Shown here piece after piece: positions 45,248 through 58,980 of a stretch of DNA of 64,000 bases. Position numbers and translations under genes: made by a program. The notes beneath the pieces are model-generated. The model saw only the letters and a program-made list of their open reading frames with translations, did no database searches and was not told where the DNA came from. The stretch is taken from positions 135,001 through 199,000 of the forward strand of contig NZ_CP029797.1 in assembly GCF_003268595.1 (NCBI RefSeq), given 5' to 3'. The DNA comes from Paraliobacillus zengyii (lineage in GTDB: Bacteria; Bacillota; Bacilli; Bacillales; Amphibacillaceae). The stretch's first letter is position 1; each line of letters opens with the position of its first letter.

Positions 45248-45276
45248 TTGCAATTAATAATATTCTTGTATATAAT
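45248..45276 (+). promoter_or_regulatory. S10 operon promoter
   Basis: TTGCAA (45248-45253), a 17-base spacer and TATAAT (45271-45276), divergent from the chemoreceptor operon. It drives the long S10-spc-alpha transcript. Confidence 0.85.
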
Positions 45277-45319
45277 GAATAATGTTGGTCATAAAAGGCG
45301 ATGATGCGGAAGGTTGTTG

Positions 45320-45352
45320 GCACACCCGGCCCCTTTGCCATGGCGGGGTGTC
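45320..45352 (+). other. GC-rich hairpin in the S10 leader
   Basis: ACACCC (45322-45327) pairs with GGGTGT (45346-45351) around a GGC...GCC inner region. It stands out as GC-rich in an AT-rich leader and may regulate the S10 operon; no known family is recognised. Confidence 0.5.
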
Positions 45353-45384
45353 GAGAAAATTTTCGCGGAGAAAGTCTATTATAA

Positions 45385-45717
<333 letters not shown>

Positions 45718-45747
45718 TAGAACGAATTAATTTAGGAGGTGTATCGG

Positions 45748-46377
45748 ATGACGAAAGGAATCTTAGGTCGCAAAATCGGCATGACACAACTGTTTTTAGA
45801 AAACGGTGAACTAACGCCGGTAACAGTTATTCAAGCAGAGCCAAACGTAGTGCTTCAAAAAAGAACACTAGACAATGACGGCTATGAAGCTATTCAATTA
45901 GGTTTCGCTGACAAAAAAGAATCACGTTCAAACAAACCAGCTAAAGGACATGCTGCAAAAGCGAGCACGAAACCTAAGCGCTTCATTCGTGAATTCCGTA
46001 ACGCTAATCTTGATGACTATGAAGTAGGTCAAGAACTTAGTGTAGAGGTTTTCCAAGCTGGAGACAAAATTGATGTTTCAGGAACGTCTAAGGGTAAAGG
46101 TTTCCAAGGTGCGATCAAGCGTCACAATCAATCTCGCGGACCTATGACACACGGTTCTCGTTATCATAGACGTCCAGGTTCAATGGGTGTTATTGATCCA
46201 ATGCGTGTGTTTAAAGGTAAAAATTTACCTGGACAAATGGGTGGAGAAACAGTTACAATTCAAAACCTAGAAGTTGTTAAAACAGATGTAGAAAACAACC
46301 TTTTATTAGTAAAAGGTAATGTACCTGGTCCGAAAAAGTCATTTGTAAAAATTACAAGTGCAGTAAAGTTCAACTAA
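45748..46377 (+). CDS. rplC: 50S ribosomal protein L3
   Basis: L3 (209 residues) reaches the peptidyl-transferase centre. [16 protein letters not shown] opens the protein, and the extended [19 protein letters not shown] loop is intact. I start at the ATG 7 bases after TTAGGAGGT rather than at an in-frame codon nine bases earlier inside the site. Confidence 0.97.
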   Translation: MTKGILGRKIGMTQLFLENGELTPVTVIQAEPNVVLQKRTLDNDGYEAIQLGFADKKESRSNKPAKGHAAKASTKPKRFIREFRNANLDDYEVGQELSVEVFQAGDKIDVSGTSKGKGFQGAIKRHNQSRGPMTHGSRYHRRPGSMGVIDPMRVFKGKNLPGQMGGETVTIQNLEVVKTDVENNLLLVKGNVPGPKKSFVKITSAVKFN

Positions 46378-46402
46378 TTTTAAATTGAAGGGAGGATATG
46401 TC

Positions 46403-47026
46403 ATGCCTAAAGTAGCACTATATAACCAAAGTGGATCGCAAGTAGGCGATATAGAAATAAACGATGCAGTGTTTGGTATTGAGCCAAACGAACACGTGTT
46501 ACATGATGCGGTAGTAATGCAACAAGCATCTCGCCGTCAAGGTACACACGCTGTAAAGAATCGTTCAGCAGTAAGAGGCGGTGGCCGTAAGCCATGGCGC
46601 CAAAAAGGTACAGGACGTGCTCGTCAAGGTACTATTCGTGCACCACAATGGGTTGGTGGTGGAGTAGTATTTGGACCAACGCCGCGTAGCTATAGCTATA
46701 AATTACCTAAAAAAGTTCGTCGTTTAGCTCTTCGTTCAGCACTTTCTTCTAAAGTGAAAGAAGATAGTCTGATTGTTTTAGAAGGATTGGCATTCAATGC
46801 ACCTAAAACAAAAGAGTTTGTAAATCTACTAAATGTTTTAAAAGTTGATACAAAAGTTTTAATTGTAACAGCAGATAAAGATGAAGTAGTTGCACGTTCT
46901 GCAAACAACCTACCAAATGCAAAAGTTTTACCTGTAAGCGAAGTTAATGTAATAGACTTGCTTACGCATGACAAGCTGATCTTGACTAAAGATGCAGCAG
47001 AAAAAGCAGGGGAGGTGCTTGCATAA
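46403..47026 (+). CDS. rplD: 50S ribosomal protein L4
   Basis: L4 (207 residues) lines the exit tunnel. The loop [20 protein letters not shown], where macrolide-resistance changes arise, is wild type. GGGAGGATAT precedes the ATG. Its stop overlaps the rplW start by one base. Confidence 0.97.
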   Translation: MPKVALYNQSGSQVGDIEINDAVFGIEPNEHVLHDAVVMQQASRRQGTHAVKNRSAVRGGGRKPWRQKGTGRARQGTIRAPQWVGGGVVFGPTPRSYSYKLPKKVRRLALRSALSSKVKEDSLIVLEGLAFNAPKTKEFVNLLNVLKVDTKVLIVTADKDEVVARSANNLPNAKVLPVSEVNVIDLLTHDKLILTKDAAEKAGEVLA

Positions 47027-47316
47027 TGAAGGACCCACGTGATATTATTAAGCGCCCGGTTATTACAGAACACTCTTCAGATCTTATGGCTGAAAAGAAA
47101 TATACGTTTGAAGTAAATCCGAAAGCGAATAAAACTGAAATCAAACATGCAATCGAATTAATCTTTGGAGTTAAAGTTGTAGGAGTAAATACAGCGAACC
47201 TTAAAGGTAAATTTAAGCGTATGGGTAAATACGGTGGTTATCGTTCGGATCGCAAGAAAGCAGTTATTCAGTTATCTGAAGACAGCAAAGAACTAGAATT
47301 TTTCGAAAGTGTTTAA
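47026..47316 (+). CDS. rplW: 50S ribosomal protein L23
   Basis: L23 (96 residues) sits at the tunnel exit and docks trigger factor and [20 protein letters not shown] and [19 protein letters not shown] are characteristic. The start overlaps the stop of rplD, so translation is coupled; GGGGAGG lies within the end of rplD. Confidence 0.97.
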   Translation: MKDPRDIIKRPVITEHSSDLMAEKKYTFEVNPKANKTEIKHAIELIFGVKVVGVNTANLKGKFKRMGKYGGYRSDRKKAVIQLSEDSKELEFFESV

Positions 47317-47347
47317 TATAACGCTATAAAAGAAGGAGGGAAAAAAG

Positions 47348-48178
47348 ATGGCAATTAAGAAGTATAAACCAACTTCAAATGGTAGACGAGGAATGTCAGG
47401 TTCTGACTTTGCTGAAATTACAGCAACTGAGCCGGAAAAAACATTGCTTAGCCCACTATTTAAACGTGGTGGAAGAAATAACCAAGGTAAACTAACTGTT
47501 CGTCATCAAGGTGGAGGACACAAACGTAAATACCGTATTATTGATTTCAAACGTGAAAAAGATGGTATACCAGGCCGCGTTGCTACGATCGAATACGATC
47601 CAAACCGTACTGCTAACATCGCTTTAATTCACTATGCAGATGGAGAAAAACGTTATATCTTAGCTCCAAAAGGATTGGAAGTAGGAACAAATGTTGTTTC
47701 TGGTCCTGATGCAGATATCAAATCAGGTAATGCATTACCGCTTATGAGTATCCCGATTGGTACGGTTATTCATAATGTAGAGTTGAAACCTGGACGTGGA
47801 GGACAACTTGCTCGTTCTGCGGGGTCTCAAGCTCAGATTTTAGGTCGTGAAGATAAATATGTTCTTGTACGTTTATCATCAGGCGAAGTACGCCTAGTAC
47901 TAGGAACTTGTCGAGCTACAATTGGTCAAGTTGGAAATCTAGAGCATGAACTTATTAACGTAGGTAAAGCTGGACGTTCTCGTTGGAAAGGTATTCGCCC
48001 TACAGTTCGTGGTTCTGTAATGAACCCTAACGATCACCCACACGGTGGTGGTGAAGGACGCGCACCAATCGGACGTAAATCGCCAATGTCTCCTTGGGGT
48101 AAACCAACTCTTGGTTACAAAACGCGTAAACGCAACAAGCCATCAAGTAAGTTTATTGTACGTAAACGTAAAAAATAA
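47348..48178 (+). CDS. rplB: 50S ribosomal protein L2
   Basis: L2 (276 residues) is needed for subunit joining and peptidyl transfer. [15 protein letters not shown] and the near-invariant [17 protein letters not shown], with the functionally important histidine, are present. AAGGAGGG precedes the ATG. A short GACGGG/CCCGTC hairpin (48190-48206) follows before rpsS. Confidence 0.98.
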   Translation: MAIKKYKPTSNGRRGMSGSDFAEITATEPEKTLLSPLFKRGGRNNQGKLTVRHQGGGHKRKYRIIDFKREKDGIPGRVATIEYDPNRTANIALIHYADGEKRYILAPKGLEVGTNVVSGPDADIKSGNALPLMSIPIGTVIHNVELKPGRGGQLARSAGSQAQILGREDKYVLVRLSSGEVRLVLGTCRATIGQVGNLEHELINVGKAGRSRWKGIRPTVRGSVMNPNDHPHGGGEGRAPIGRKSPMSPWGKPTLGYKTRKRNKPSSKFIVRKRKK

Positions 48179-48232
48179 CGGGATTGAACGACGGGTGAAA
48201 CCCGTCCACCAATCACGAAGGGAGGTTTATGT

Positions 48233-48511
48233 ATGGGTCGTAGTTTAAAAAAAGGACCTTTCGTAGACGATCATTTGATGAAGAAAGTTGAAAAATTAAA
48301 TGAAGATGACAAAAAACAAGTAATAAAAACTTGGTCGCGACGCTCTACTATTTTCCCAAACTTTGTAGGACACACTATCGCTGTCTATGACGGACGTAAA
48401 CATGTGCCGGTATATGTTACAGAAGATATGGTTGGACACAAATTAGGTGAATTCGCTCCATCCCGCTCATTCAGAGGGCATGCTGGCGATGACAAGAAAA
48501 CAAAACGCTAA
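48233..48511 (+). CDS. rpsS: 30S ribosomal protein S19
   Basis: S19 (92 residues) binds the 30S head with S13. [15 protein letters not shown] and [14 protein letters not shown] are conserved. GGGAGGTTT precedes the ATG. Confidence 0.97.
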   Translation: MGRSLKKGPFVDDHLMKKVEKLNEDDKKQVIKTWSRRSTIFPNFVGHTIAVYDGRKHVPVYVTEDMVGHKLGEFAPSRSFRGHAGDDKKTKR

Positions 48512-48530
48512 ATGAGAGGAGGCACTCTTG

Positions 48531-48878
48531 ATGCAAGTTCAAGCTAAAGCCGTTGCAAAAACTGTTCGAATTGCTCCTCGTAAAGTTCGTTTGGTAATTG
48601 ATTTAATTCGAGGAAAAGATGTTGGAGAAGCCATTGCAATATTAAAGCACACACAACGTGGCGCTTCACCTGTTGTTGAAAAAGCACTTAATTCTGCGAT
48701 TGCTAATGCAGAACATAACTATGAAATGAACATTGATAACTTATATGTATCAGAAGCATATGTAAACGAAGGCGTTACTTTGAAACGTTTCCGTCCACGT
48801 GCAATGGGTCGTGCAAGTCAAATCAATAAAAGAACAAGCCACATTACCGTGGTTGTATCAGAAAAGAAGGAGGGATAA
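48531..48878 (+). CDS. rplV: 50S ribosomal protein L22
   Basis: L22 (115 residues) lines the exit tunnel; its beta-hairpin [19 protein letters not shown] is intact. The ATG follows AGAGGAGG; a TTG directly before it is ignored. The stop is three bases from the rpsC start. Confidence 0.96.
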   Translation: MQVQAKAVAKTVRIAPRKVRLVIDLIRGKDVGEAIAILKHTQRGASPVVEKALNSAIANAEHNYEMNIDNLYVSEAYVNEGVTLKRFRPRAMGRASQINKRTSHITVVVSEKKEG

Positions 48879-48881
48879 TCT

Positions 48882-49523
48882 GTGGGTCAAAAAGTTAATC
48901 CGATAGGACTTCGTGTCGGTGTAATCCGTGATTGGGAATCCAAGTGGTACGCCGGTAAAGATTATGCAGACTTATTACATGAAGATATTAAAATTCGTGA
49001 ATATGTTGAACAAAGACTAAAAGACGCTGCGATTTCTAAGATTGAAATTGAACGTGCAGCAAACCGCGTGAACATCTCCATTTCAACTGCAAAACCAGGA
49101 ATGGTTATCGGTAAAGGTGGTTCAGAGGTAGAAGCACTACGTAAATCTTTGAATACTCTTACTGGTAAAAAAGTTCACATTAACATCGTAGAAATTAAAA
49201 AAGCAGATATGGATGCGAAACTTGTCGCTGAAAATATTGCAAAACAATTAGAAAACCGTGTTTCATTCCGTCGCGCACAAAAGCAAGTAATTCAACGTGC
49301 AATGCGTCTTGGAGCAAAAGGTATTCGTACACAAGTATCCGGCCGTTTAGGTGGAGCGGATATCGCACGTGCGGAAAGCTATAGTGAAGGAACTGTACCA
49401 CTACACACATTACGCGCCGATATTGACTACGGTACTGCAGAAGCAGATACTACTTATGGTAAACTTGGTGTTAAAGTGTGGATCTATCGTGGAGAAGTCC
49501 TTCCAACTAAAAACAAAAAGTAA
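48882..49523 (+). CDS. rpsC: 30S ribosomal protein S3
   Basis: S3 (213 residues) contributes to the mRNA entry helicase. [20 protein letters not shown] and the KH-domain [18 protein letters not shown] are present. The start is GTG after AAGGAGGGA, whose site lies in the end of rplV. It is a few residues shorter than the B. subtilis protein at the C terminus. Confidence 0.97.
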   Translation: MGQKVNPIGLRVGVIRDWESKWYAGKDYADLLHEDIKIREYVEQRLKDAAISKIEIERAANRVNISISTAKPGMVIGKGGSEVEALRKSLNTLTGKKVHINIVEIKKADMDAKLVAENIAKQLENRVSFRRAQKQVIQRAMRLGAKGIRTQVSGRLGGADIARAESYSEGTVPLHTLRADIDYGTAEADTTYGKLGVKVWIYRGEVLPTKNKK

Positions 49524-49540
49524 GGAAGGGGGCACGCATT

Positions 49541-49975
49541 ATGTTAATGCCTAAACGTGTAAAACATCGTAAGCAACACCGTGGTAAAATGAAGGGTAAA
49601 GCAAAAGGTGGTACATCAATCACTTTTGGTGAATACGGATTGCAAGCTCTCGACGCTTCTTGGATTACAAGTCGTCAAATTGAGGCTGCTCGTATTGCAA
49701 TGACTCGTTACATGAAACGTGGAGGAAAAGTTTGGATTAAGATTTTCCCAGACAAACCTTACACAGCAAAACCTCTAGAAGTTCGAATGGGTTCTGGTAA
49801 AGGTGCACCTGAAGGATGGGTTGCAGTTGTTAAACCAGGTAAGATCATGTTTGAAATCGCTGGAGTATCTGAAGAAGTAGCGCGTGAAGCACTACGTCTT
49901 GCATCTCATAAATTACCTATTAAAACTAAGTTTGTAAAACGCGAAGAAATTGGTGGTGAAATCAATGAAGGCTAA
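49541..49975 (+). CDS. rplP: 50S ribosomal protein L16
   Basis: L16 (144 residues) positions the A-site tRNA elbow. [19 protein letters not shown] opens it; the [20 protein letters not shown] segment is conserved. GGAAGGGGG precedes the ATG; the second ATG two codons on is less likely by comparison with relatives. The end overlaps rpmC by 11 bases. Confidence 0.97.
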   Translation: MLMPKRVKHRKQHRGKMKGKAKGGTSITFGEYGLQALDASWITSRQIEAARIAMTRYMKRGGKVWIKIFPDKPYTAKPLEVRMGSGKGAPEGWVAVVKPGKIMFEIAGVSEEVAREALRLASHKLPIKTKFVKREEIGGEINEG

Positions 49976-50165
49976 TGAAATCAGAGAACTAACCACTGCC
50001 GAAATTGAACAAAAGATCAAGTCATTAAAAGAAGAACTCTTTAACTTACGTTTTCAGTTAGCTACAGGACAATTGGAAAACACTGCACGTCTTCGTGAGG
50101 TTCGTAAATCCATTGCTCGAATGAAAACTGTCGTACGTGAAAGAGAACTAAGCGTAAATAATTAG
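49965..50165 (+). CDS. rpmC: 50S ribosomal protein L29
   Basis: L29 (66 residues) is a two-helix protein next to L23. [19 protein letters not shown] and [19 protein letters not shown] are typical. The ATG is inside the end of rplP, with GGTGGTG as a modest ribosome binding site, implying coupling. Confidence 0.96.
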   Translation: MKANEIRELTTAEIEQKIKSLKEELFNLRFQLATGQLENTARLREVRKSIARMKTVVRERELSVNN

Positions 50166-50191
50166 TAAAACCGAGAGGAGGTTAACCTCAA

Positions 50192-50455
50192 ATGACTGAG
50201 CGTAATAATCGTAAAGTTTACACTGGTCGTGTTGTTTCAGATAAAATGGACAAAACGATCACTGTATTAGTAGAAACTTATAAATTCCATAAGCTTTATG
50301 GAAAACGTGTGAAATACTCTAAAAAAATGAAAACACATGATGAAAATAATCAGGCTAAAACTGGTGATGTAGTAACTATCATGGAAACTCGTCCATTATC
50401 TGCAACAAAACGATTCCGTCTAATTGAAGTAGTGGAAGAAGCCGTTATTATTTAA
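50192..50455 (+). CDS. rpsQ: 30S ribosomal protein S17
   Basis: S17 (87 residues) is a primary 16S-binding OB-fold protein. [19 protein letters not shown] and [15 protein letters not shown] are conserved. GAGAGGAGGTT lies before the ATG. Confidence 0.97.
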   Translation: MTERNNRKVYTGRVVSDKMDKTITVLVETYKFHKLYGKRVKYSKKMKTHDENNQAKTGDVVTIMETRPLSATKRFRLIEVVEEAVII

Positions 50456-50464
50456 TTTAAGTGA

Positions 50465-50872
<408 letters not shown>

Positions 50873-50994
50873 AGTCATTGAAAATACGTAATGCTGTGAT
50901 ACGTCGTTAACGTGAGAAGACAACGTATCTAGCTACTTGTTTTTAATTAATTAAAAGTTCTTAATGAAAAGCCTTGTAAGGAGGTGCGTCTAGC

Positions 50995-51306
50995 ATGCAT
51001 GTAAAAAAAGGTGATAAAGTACAAGTAATTTCTGGTAAAGATAAAGGCAAACAAGGTACTGTTCTTGTTGCATTTCCTAAAAAGGATCGAGTACTTGTTG
51101 AAGGGATTAATATTATTAAGAAACACGCAAAACCTTCACAAGATAATCCACAGGGCGGAATCTTAAACTATGAAGCATCAATCCATGTTTCTAATGTATT
51201 ACCGATTGATCCGAAATCCGGCGAGCCTACTCGAGTAGGATATGAAGAACGTGACGGAAAGAAAGTTCGTATCGCTAAAAAATCCGGTGAAGCGTTAGAT
51301 AACTAA
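50995..51306 (+). CDS. rplX: 50S ribosomal protein L24
   Basis: L24 (103 residues) starts 50S assembly. The N-terminal KOW motif ([20 protein letters not shown]) is clear. TAAGGAGGTG precedes the ATG by about ten bases. Confidence 0.97.
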   Translation: MHVKKGDKVQVISGKDKGKQGTVLVAFPKKDRVLVEGINIIKKHAKPSQDNPQGGILNYEASIHVSNVLPIDPKSGEPTRVGYEERDGKKVRIAKKSGEALDN

Positions 51307-51332
51307 ATTATCGACGAAAGGAGGGCTACTCG

Positions 51333-51872
51333 ATGAACGAACTAAAGAACAAATATCAAAACGATATCGTTTCATCATTAATTGAAAAATTCAACTACGA
51401 CTCTGTTATGGAAGTACCGAAAGTTGATAAAATCGTAATCAATATGGGAGTTGGCGATGCAACGCAAAATTCTAAAGCGCTAGATAGCGCAGTAGAAGAA
51501 TTAGCGCTTCTATCAGGACAACGACCATTAATAACAAAGGCTAAAAAATCAATTGCTGGTTTTCGCTTGCGTGAAGGAATGCCTATCGGGGCTAAAGTAA
51601 CCCTTCGCGGAGCACGTATGTACGAATTCCTACAAAAGCTTATTGATGTATCACTTCCACGTGTACGTGATTTCCGTGGTATTTCTAATAAATCTTTTGA
51701 TGGTCGTGGAAACTATACGCTTGGCGTAAAAGAGCAATTGATTTTCCCAGAGATAAACTATGATCAAGTAAGTAAAATTCGTGGTATGGATATTGTTATT
51801 GTTACAACTGCTAACACTGACGAAGAATCGCGCGAATTATTAACTCAGCTTGGCATGCCTTTCCAAAAATAA
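51333..51872 (+). CDS. rplE: 50S ribosomal protein L5
   Basis: L5 (179 residues) binds 5S rRNA and P-site tRNA. Segments [38 protein letters not shown] and the [11 protein letters not shown] loop are conserved. AAAGGAGGG precedes the ATG. Confidence 0.97.
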   Translation: MNELKNKYQNDIVSSLIEKFNYDSVMEVPKVDKIVINMGVGDATQNSKALDSAVEELALLSGQRPLITKAKKSIAGFRLREGMPIGAKVTLRGARMYEFLQKLIDVSLPRVRDFRGISNKSFDGRGNYTLGVKEQLIFPEINYDQVSKIRGMDIVIVTTANTDEESRELLTQLGMPFQK

Positions 51873-52088
<216 letters not shown>

Positions 52089-52117
52089 ACCCCTATTAGG
52101 GAAGGAGGTAATAAATA

Positions 52118-52516
52118 ATGGTTATGACTGATCCAATTGCAGATATGTTAACTCGTATTCGTAATGCAAACATGGTTCGCCATGAGAAGCTAGAGCTTCC
52201 TGCATCAAAACTTAAAAAAGATATTGCGGATATTTTAAAACGTGAGGGCTTTGTTCGTGATTATGAATATATTGAAGATAGTAAACAAGGAGTACTTCGT
52301 ATTTTCTTGAAATATAGCAACAGTGAACAACGTGTTATTACTGGACTAAAACGTATTAGTAAACCAGGATTACGCGTATATGCGAAATCAGATGAAATTC
52401 CTAAAGTATTAAATGGTCTAGGCATCGCGATCGTATCGACTTCAAAAGGCATATTATCGGATAAAGAAGCACGCGAACAGTCGATTGGCGGCGAAGTGCT
52501 AGCATACGTTTGGTAA
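52118..52516 (+). CDS. rpsH: 30S ribosomal protein S8
   Basis: S8 (132 residues) organises the central domain of 16S r[22 protein letters not shown] and the [20 protein letters not shown] segment are conserved. The first ATG lies 9 bases after AAGGAGG; a second in-frame ATG two codons later is too distant from it. Confidence 0.97.
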   Translation: MVMTDPIADMLTRIRNANMVRHEKLELPASKLKKDIADILKREGFVRDYEYIEDSKQGVLRIFLKYSNSEQRVITGLKRISKPGLRVYAKSDEIPKVLNGLGIAIVSTSKGILSDKEAREQSIGGEVLAYVW

Positions 52517-52549
52517 TTATATTTTAACAAGATAGGAGGTGCCCTACAA

Positions 52550-53086
52550 ATGTCACGTATAGGCCTAAAAATATTAGAAATTCCTGAAGGTGTTGAAATT
52601 AAAAATGACAACAACCTTGTAACTGTAAAGGGTCCTAAGGGAGAATTAACTCGTCAGTTCCATGAGGATATGACAATCAAGATTGAAAATAACGTATTAA
52701 CAGTTGAACGCCCAAGTGATCACAAAGATCACCGTGCATTACATGGTACAACACGTAGCCTTATTGGCAACATGGTTGACGGTGTACACGCAGGTTTTGA
52801 AAAGACACTTGAAATCCAAGGTGTAGGTTATCGTGCTCAGAAACAAGGAGACAAACTTATTATGAACGCAGGTTACTCTCACCCAGTAGAGATCGAACAT
52901 ATTGAAGGTATTGAAATCGAAGTACCTGCTAATACAAAAGTTATTATCAAAGGTATCGATAAAGAACTAGTTGGAGCTGTTGCAGCAAACATTCGTGCAA
53001 TTCGCCCACCTGAGCCATATAAAGGTAAAGGAATTCGTTATGCTGGTGAACATGTACGTCGTAAAGAAGGTAAAACAGCGAAATAA
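52550..53086 (+). CDS. rplF: 50S ribosomal protein L6
   Basis: L6 (178 residues) lies near the GTPase centre. Two repeated domains are visible, and the C-terminal [20 protein letters not shown] is conserved. ATAGGAGGTG precedes the ATG. Confidence 0.97.
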   Translation: MSRIGLKILEIPEGVEIKNDNNLVTVKGPKGELTRQFHEDMTIKIENNVLTVERPSDHKDHRALHGTTRSLIGNMVDGVHAGFEKTLEIQGVGYRAQKQGDKLIMNAGYSHPVEIEHIEGIEIEVPANTKVIIKGIDKELVGAVAANIRAIRPPEPYKGKGIRYAGEHVRRKEGKTAK

Positions 53087-53143
53087 TTAATTTAACCGAC
53101 TTAAGAAGACTGGTTAGATAGGCAACAGAAAGGAGTGACCTAG

Positions 53144-53506
53144 ATGATTACGAAACCAAACAAAAATGGAATACGTAAAAAAAGACATTACCGTGTTCGT
53201 AAGAACCTTTTTGGTACTGCGGAACGTCCTCGTTTAAATGTATTTCGTTCTAATAAACATATCTATGCTCAACTAATTGATGATGCAAATGGTGTCACAT
53301 TAGCAAGTGCTTCAACAGTAGATAATGACTTTACTGGCGATGCTACTGGCAACGTAGAAGCTGCAAAAAAAGTTGGAGAACTAATCGCAACACGCGCTAA
53401 AGAACAAGGCCACAAAGTTGTGGTTTATGACCGTGGAGGATATTTATATCACGGACGTGTTAAAGCATTAGCAGATGCTGCCCGTGAGGCAGGTCTTGAA
53501 TTTTAA
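53144..53506 (+). CDS. rplR: 50S ribosomal protein L18
   Basis: L18 (120 residues) carries 5S rRNA to the large subunit. [20 protein letters not shown] and [19 protein letters not shown] are typical. AAAGGAGTGA precedes the ATG. Confidence 0.97.
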   Translation: MITKPNKNGIRKKRHYRVRKNLFGTAERPRLNVFRSNKHIYAQLIDDANGVTLASASTVDNDFTGDATGNVEAAKKVGELIATRAKEQGHKVVVYDRGGYLYHGRVKALADAAREAGLEF

Positions 53507-53527
53507 AAGTAAAAGGAGGGACATATA

Positions 53528-54031
53528 TTGCTTACTAATATCGACCCGAATAAATTAGACTTAGAAGAACGCGTAGTAACAATTAACCGTGTAGCTAAAG
53601 TAGTAAAAGGTGGACGTCGTTTCCGTTTTGCAGCATTAGTTGTTATCGGAGATAAGAACGGACATGTTGGTTTTGGAACAGGTAAGGCGCAAGAAGTACC
53701 AGAAGCAATTAAAAAAGCTATTGATGATGCGAAGAAAAACCTTATTACAGTACCGATTGTAGGAACTACAATTCCTCATGAAATTACTGGTAAATTTGGT
53801 GCTGGTAGTATTCTTTTAAAACCAGCAAGTGAAGGTACTGGAGTTATTGCTGGTGGACCTGTTCGTGCTGTACTTGAATTAGCTGGTGTTGGTGATATCC
53901 TTTCTAAATCACTAGGAACAAACACACCAATTAACATGGTTCGTGCAACAATTAGTGGTCTTGAAAATTTAAAACGCGCAGAAGACGTAGCAAAACTACG
54001 TGGTAAATCAGTAGAAGAACTGTTAGGATAA
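53528..54031 (+). CDS. rpsE: 30S ribosomal protein S5
   Basis: S5 (167 residues) affects decoding fidelity and mRNA unwinding. The spectinomycin loop region [19 protein letters not shown] is wild type, and [20 protein letters not shown] follows. The start is TTG, about 9 bases after AAAAGGAGGG; length matches relatives from that codon. Confidence 0.96.
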   Translation: MLTNIDPNKLDLEERVVTINRVAKVVKGGRRFRFAALVVIGDKNGHVGFGTGKAQEVPEAIKKAIDDAKKNLITVPIVGTTIPHEITGKFGAGSILLKPASEGTGVIAGGPVRAVLELAGVGDILSKSLGTNTPINMVRATISGLENLKRAEDVAKLRGKSVEELLG

Positions 54032-54045
54032 GGGGGGGAAATAAA

Positions 54046-54234
54046 ATGGCTAAAAAGTTAGAAATTACCCTCACGCGCAGTGTCATCGGCAGATCTGAAG
54101 TTCAAAAAGCAACTGTTAAAACATTGGGTTTAAGAAAAATTCGTCAATCTGTTGTCCGTGAAGATACGCCTGCGACTCGAGGCATGATTAATAGAATATC
54201 ACATCTGATAGCGGTCAAAGAAGTAGAAGTATAA
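54046..54234 (+). CDS. rpmD: 50S ribosomal protein L30
   Basis: A 62-residue L30: [20 protein letters not shown] and the [20 protein letters not shown] segment are typical. A run of seven G's serves as ribosome binding site. Confidence 0.96.
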   Translation: MAKKLEITLTRSVIGRSEVQKATVKTLGLRKIRQSVVREDTPATRGMINRISHLIAVKEVEV

Positions 54235-54262
54235 TATATTAGCGTAAAGAGGAGGTGCTCGC

Positions 54263-54699
54263 ATGAAACTTCATGAATTAAAACCAGCACAAGCTCGTAA
54301 AGAGCGTAATCGTGTAGGTCGTGGAATGTCCTCTGGTAACGGAAAAACATCTGGACGCGGACATAAAGGTCAAAAAGCTCGTTCAGGTGGTGGAGTTCGC
54401 TTAGGTTTTGAAGGTGGACAAATGCCATTATTCCAACGCTTACCAAAACGAGGATTCACTAATATCCATCGTACAGAATATGCGATTGTTAATTTAGAAA
54501 CACTAAATAGATTTGAAGAAGGTACAGAAGTAACACCCGAACTATTACTTGAAACTGGTACAGTTAGCAAGTTAAAAGCCGGCATTAAAGTTCTTGGAAA
54601 TGGCAAAATGGAAAAGAAACTTATTGTAAAAGCTCACAAGTTCTCTACTTCTGCAAAAGAAGCTATTGAGGCAGCGGGCGGTAAAACTGAGGTGATCTA

Positions 54700-54700
<1 letters not shown>
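54263..54700 (+). CDS. rplO: 50S ribosomal protein L15
   Basis: L15 (145 residues) is a late 50S assembly protein with a long glycine/basic N-terminal extension ([20 protein letters not shown]) and a globular C-terminal part. AGAGGAGGTG precedes the ATG. Its stop overlaps the secY start by one base. Confidence 0.97.
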
Positions 54701-56689
<1,989 letters not shown>

Positions 56690-56744
56690 GTTATTTAGCA
56701 AAGTACCACGAAAATAGCATATTGCTCTGTCTGACTTGTATCAA

Positions 56745-57200
56745 ATGATGCATTTATCTTGGTAAAAGAGTATAATGATTTTCGTGGTAATGTTTGCGTC
56801 AATTCATTCAAGTGGATACTTGCAATAAAACGATAAAACAACTATGAATTAGCAACTAGATATAACCTATCGTTAGTAATATAATAAAAGACTAATTACA
56901 AAATTATGTCTTGAACAAGCAAAACCAGGTGCCCACCTTTCCAATATATCGCATGTAATTTTCAGGCACATGTGGAGCAAATGGTTACTGTAATTTACAT
57001 GAGATAGGATAGAACGTTTATAATTAAACGTTGCCTGATGATTGATTTTACAGTCCACTAAAAAGACCCACAATGGACCCAGATAAGACTCGTGTTGAAG
57101 AAACTATAAAATACGGGAATAAGTCAGTTAACATCTTTTGCGGATAATTGGACGGTAGTCACAAAACATGGTAAAATATATCCTCGTTTTGATTATATAT
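56745..57200 (+). pseudogene. map: map relic (methionine aminopeptidase), heavily frameshifted
   Basis: Scattered pieces of type I methionine aminopeptidase appear in order: VKEYNDFRGNVCV (56762-56800; normal KGYNGFRGSICV), LEQAKPGAHLSNISHVI (56910-56960; normal EAKPGERLSNISHAI), a shifted QAHVEQ (about 56964-56981), a PHYGPPDKGPRLK-like stretch with small deletions (57067-57100), and ADNWTVVTKHGK (57140-57175; normal ADNWTVVTVDGK). Several frames, stop codons and lost segments, including metal-ligand regions, rule out activity. It sits in the canonical map position between adk and the KOW/infA genes. Confidence 0.88.
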
Positions 57201-57263
57201 TTTGTGTTATAAAAGTTAGTTATTTTACTAACAAATTTAAAACCTAAGTGAAGGTGATCATGT

Positions 57264-57599
57264 TTGAATGATACGGAGTCGCGTCCTGAGATAGGTCAAG
57301 TTGTTCAAATTATGCAAGGGCGAGAAGCAGGCCAATATGCAATTGTCATTAACATTGTGGATGATCGTTTTGTCTTGCTTGCGGATGGAGAAAAAAGAAA
57401 ATTTGATAGTCCTAAAAAGAAAAATCTTAATCATGTAATACCAATGAGTTTTATTTCTCCAGAAGTCCAAAACAGCCTTCTAGAAACTGGTCGCGTTACA
57501 AATGGTAAGCTGCGTTTTGCTATATCAAAATTTGTCAATGAAGTAGTGACTGATTTGAAGAAGGGAGATCAACTCGATGGCGAAAGACGATGCAATTGA
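57264..57599 (+). CDS. KOW-domain RNA-binding protein
   Basis: A 111-residue protein related to the small KOW/L14e-like protein that precedes infA in many Bacillota (YbzG-type). [20 protein letters not shown] near the N terminus is the KOW motif. The start is TTG, 7 bases after AAGGTG; an ATG four bases earlier gives only ATG-TTT-GAA-TGA. The end overlaps infA by 23 bases. A ribosome-linked role is likely but unproved. Confidence 0.85.
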   Translation: MNDTESRPEIGQVVQIMQGREAGQYAIVINIVDDRFVLLADGEKRKFDSPKKKNLNHVIPMSFISPEVQNSLLETGRVTNGKLRFAISKFVNEVVTDLKKGDQLDGERRCN

Positions 57600-57795
57600 A
57601 GTAGAAGGTACTGTTACTGACACATTACCGAATGCAATGTTTAAAGTTGAATTAGAGAATGGTCACACCGTTTTAGCTCACGTTTCTGGTAAGATTCGTA
57701 TGCATTTCATTCGAATTTTACCTGGAGACAAAGTAACGGTTGAACTTTCTCCATATGATTTAACTAGAGGGCGTATTACGTACCGTTATAAATAA
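57577..57795 (+). CDS. infA: Translation initiation factor IF-1
   Basis: IF-1 (72 residues) is an S1/OB-fold protein that blocks the A site during initiation. [19 protein letters not shown] and [19 protein letters not shown] are conserved. The ribosome binding site AAGGGAG and the start lie within the end of the KOW gene. Confidence 0.97.
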   Translation: MAKDDAIEVEGTVTDTLPNAMFKVELENGHTVLAHVSGKIRMHFIRILPGDKVTVELSPYDLTRGRITYRYK

Positions 57796-57802
57796 ATGAT
57801 AG

Positions 57803-57943
<141 letters not shown>

Positions 57944-57966
57944 CAATAAGGAGGTGCACAGCGCTT

Positions 57967-58332
57967 ATGGCACGTATTGCAGGTATTGATATTCCACGTG
58001 AAAAACGTGTAGTAATTTCTTTAACTTATGTATTTGGAATCGGTAAAACTACTGCAAAAGATGTTTTAAAAGAAGCTGGCGTATCAGAAGATACTCGTGT
58101 TCGTGATTTAACTGAAGATGAGTTAACTAAAATACGTACAGCAATTGACAATTATACAGTAGAAGGTGACCTTCGTCGTGAAGTTTCATTGAACATTAAA
58201 CGTTTAATCGAGATTGGTTCATATCGAGGACTTCGTCACCGTCGTGGCTTACCAGTACGCGGACAGAAAACGAAGAATAATTCTCGTACACGTAAAGGTC
58301 CACGTAAAACAATGGCTAATAAAAAGAAATAA
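57967..58332 (+). CDS. rpsM: 30S ribosomal protein S13
   Basis: S13 (121 residues) contacts P-site tRNA and S19. [19 protein letters not shown] and [20 protein letters not shown] are conserved. AAGGAGGTG lies before the ATG. Confidence 0.97.
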   Translation: MARIAGIDIPREKRVVISLTYVFGIGKTTAKDVLKEAGVSEDTRVRDLTEDELTKIRTAIDNYTVEGDLRREVSLNIKRLIEIGSYRGLRHRRGLPVRGQKTKNNSRTRKGPRKTMANKKK

Positions 58333-58357
58333 ATAATAAAGGAGGTTTGTAATTCAA

Positions 58358-58747
58358 ATGGTCCGTAAATCTAATACACGTAAAAAACGCGTGAAAAAGA
58401 ATGTTGAGAGTGGTATAGCTCATATTCGCTCTACATTTAACAATACAATTGTAACAATTACTGATGTTCAAGGTAATTCTCTTGGATGGAGTAGTGCTGG
58501 TTCACTTGGTTTTAAAGGGTCACGTAAATCAACACCATTTGCTGCACAGATGGCGGCTGAAGCAGCTGCTAAAACTGCACAAGATAATGGCGTTAAAACG
58601 TTAGAAGTAACGGTTAAAGGTCCTGGTGCAGGACGTGAAGCAGCAATCCGTTCACTACAAGCAGCAGGTATAGAAGTTACTGCCATTGTTGATGTAACAC
58701 CAGTTCCTCATAATGGTTGTCGCCCACCTAAACGTCGTCGCGTTTAA
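58358..58747 (+). CDS. rpsK: 30S ribosomal protein S11
   Basis: S11 (129 residues) lies on the platform near the E site. [18 protein letters not shown] and the C-terminal [13 protein letters not shown] are typical. AAAGGAGGT precedes the ATG. A 233-base gap then separates it from rpoA. Confidence 0.97.
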   Translation: MVRKSNTRKKRVKKNVESGIAHIRSTFNNTIVTITDVQGNSLGWSSAGSLGFKGSRKSTPFAAQMAAEAAAKTAQDNGVKTLEVTVKGPGAGREAAIRSLQAAGIEVTAIVDVTPVPHNGCRPPKRRRV

Positions 58748-58980
58748 ATTTATCCGTATAGAATTTGTCAGCCTGTCTATAATGGGTTATGATGGCTTAA
58801 AGTAGAAAGACCAAATTAAGGGTATCAAGTTAATTTTGACCGTTCTAAAGCAGCATCGCATCAGACAGACTTAAAGTATACGAATTGACATAGTGCAGAA
58901 ACGGGAACTGCCTACCTGGGGAATTTCGGTTAGACAAATGTCTAACCGGGGTTTCGACGTTTGAAGGAGGGTTTTTATTA
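58748..58980 (+). other. rpoA leader region
   Basis: A 233-base gap with no gene. It contains a TATAAT (58778-58783) without a clear -35, and a strong hairpin CGGTTAGAC-AAAT-GTCTAACCG (58927-58948) 32 bases before the rpoA start and without a T-run. The hairpin may regulate rpoA or mark a processing site. Confidence 0.5.
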
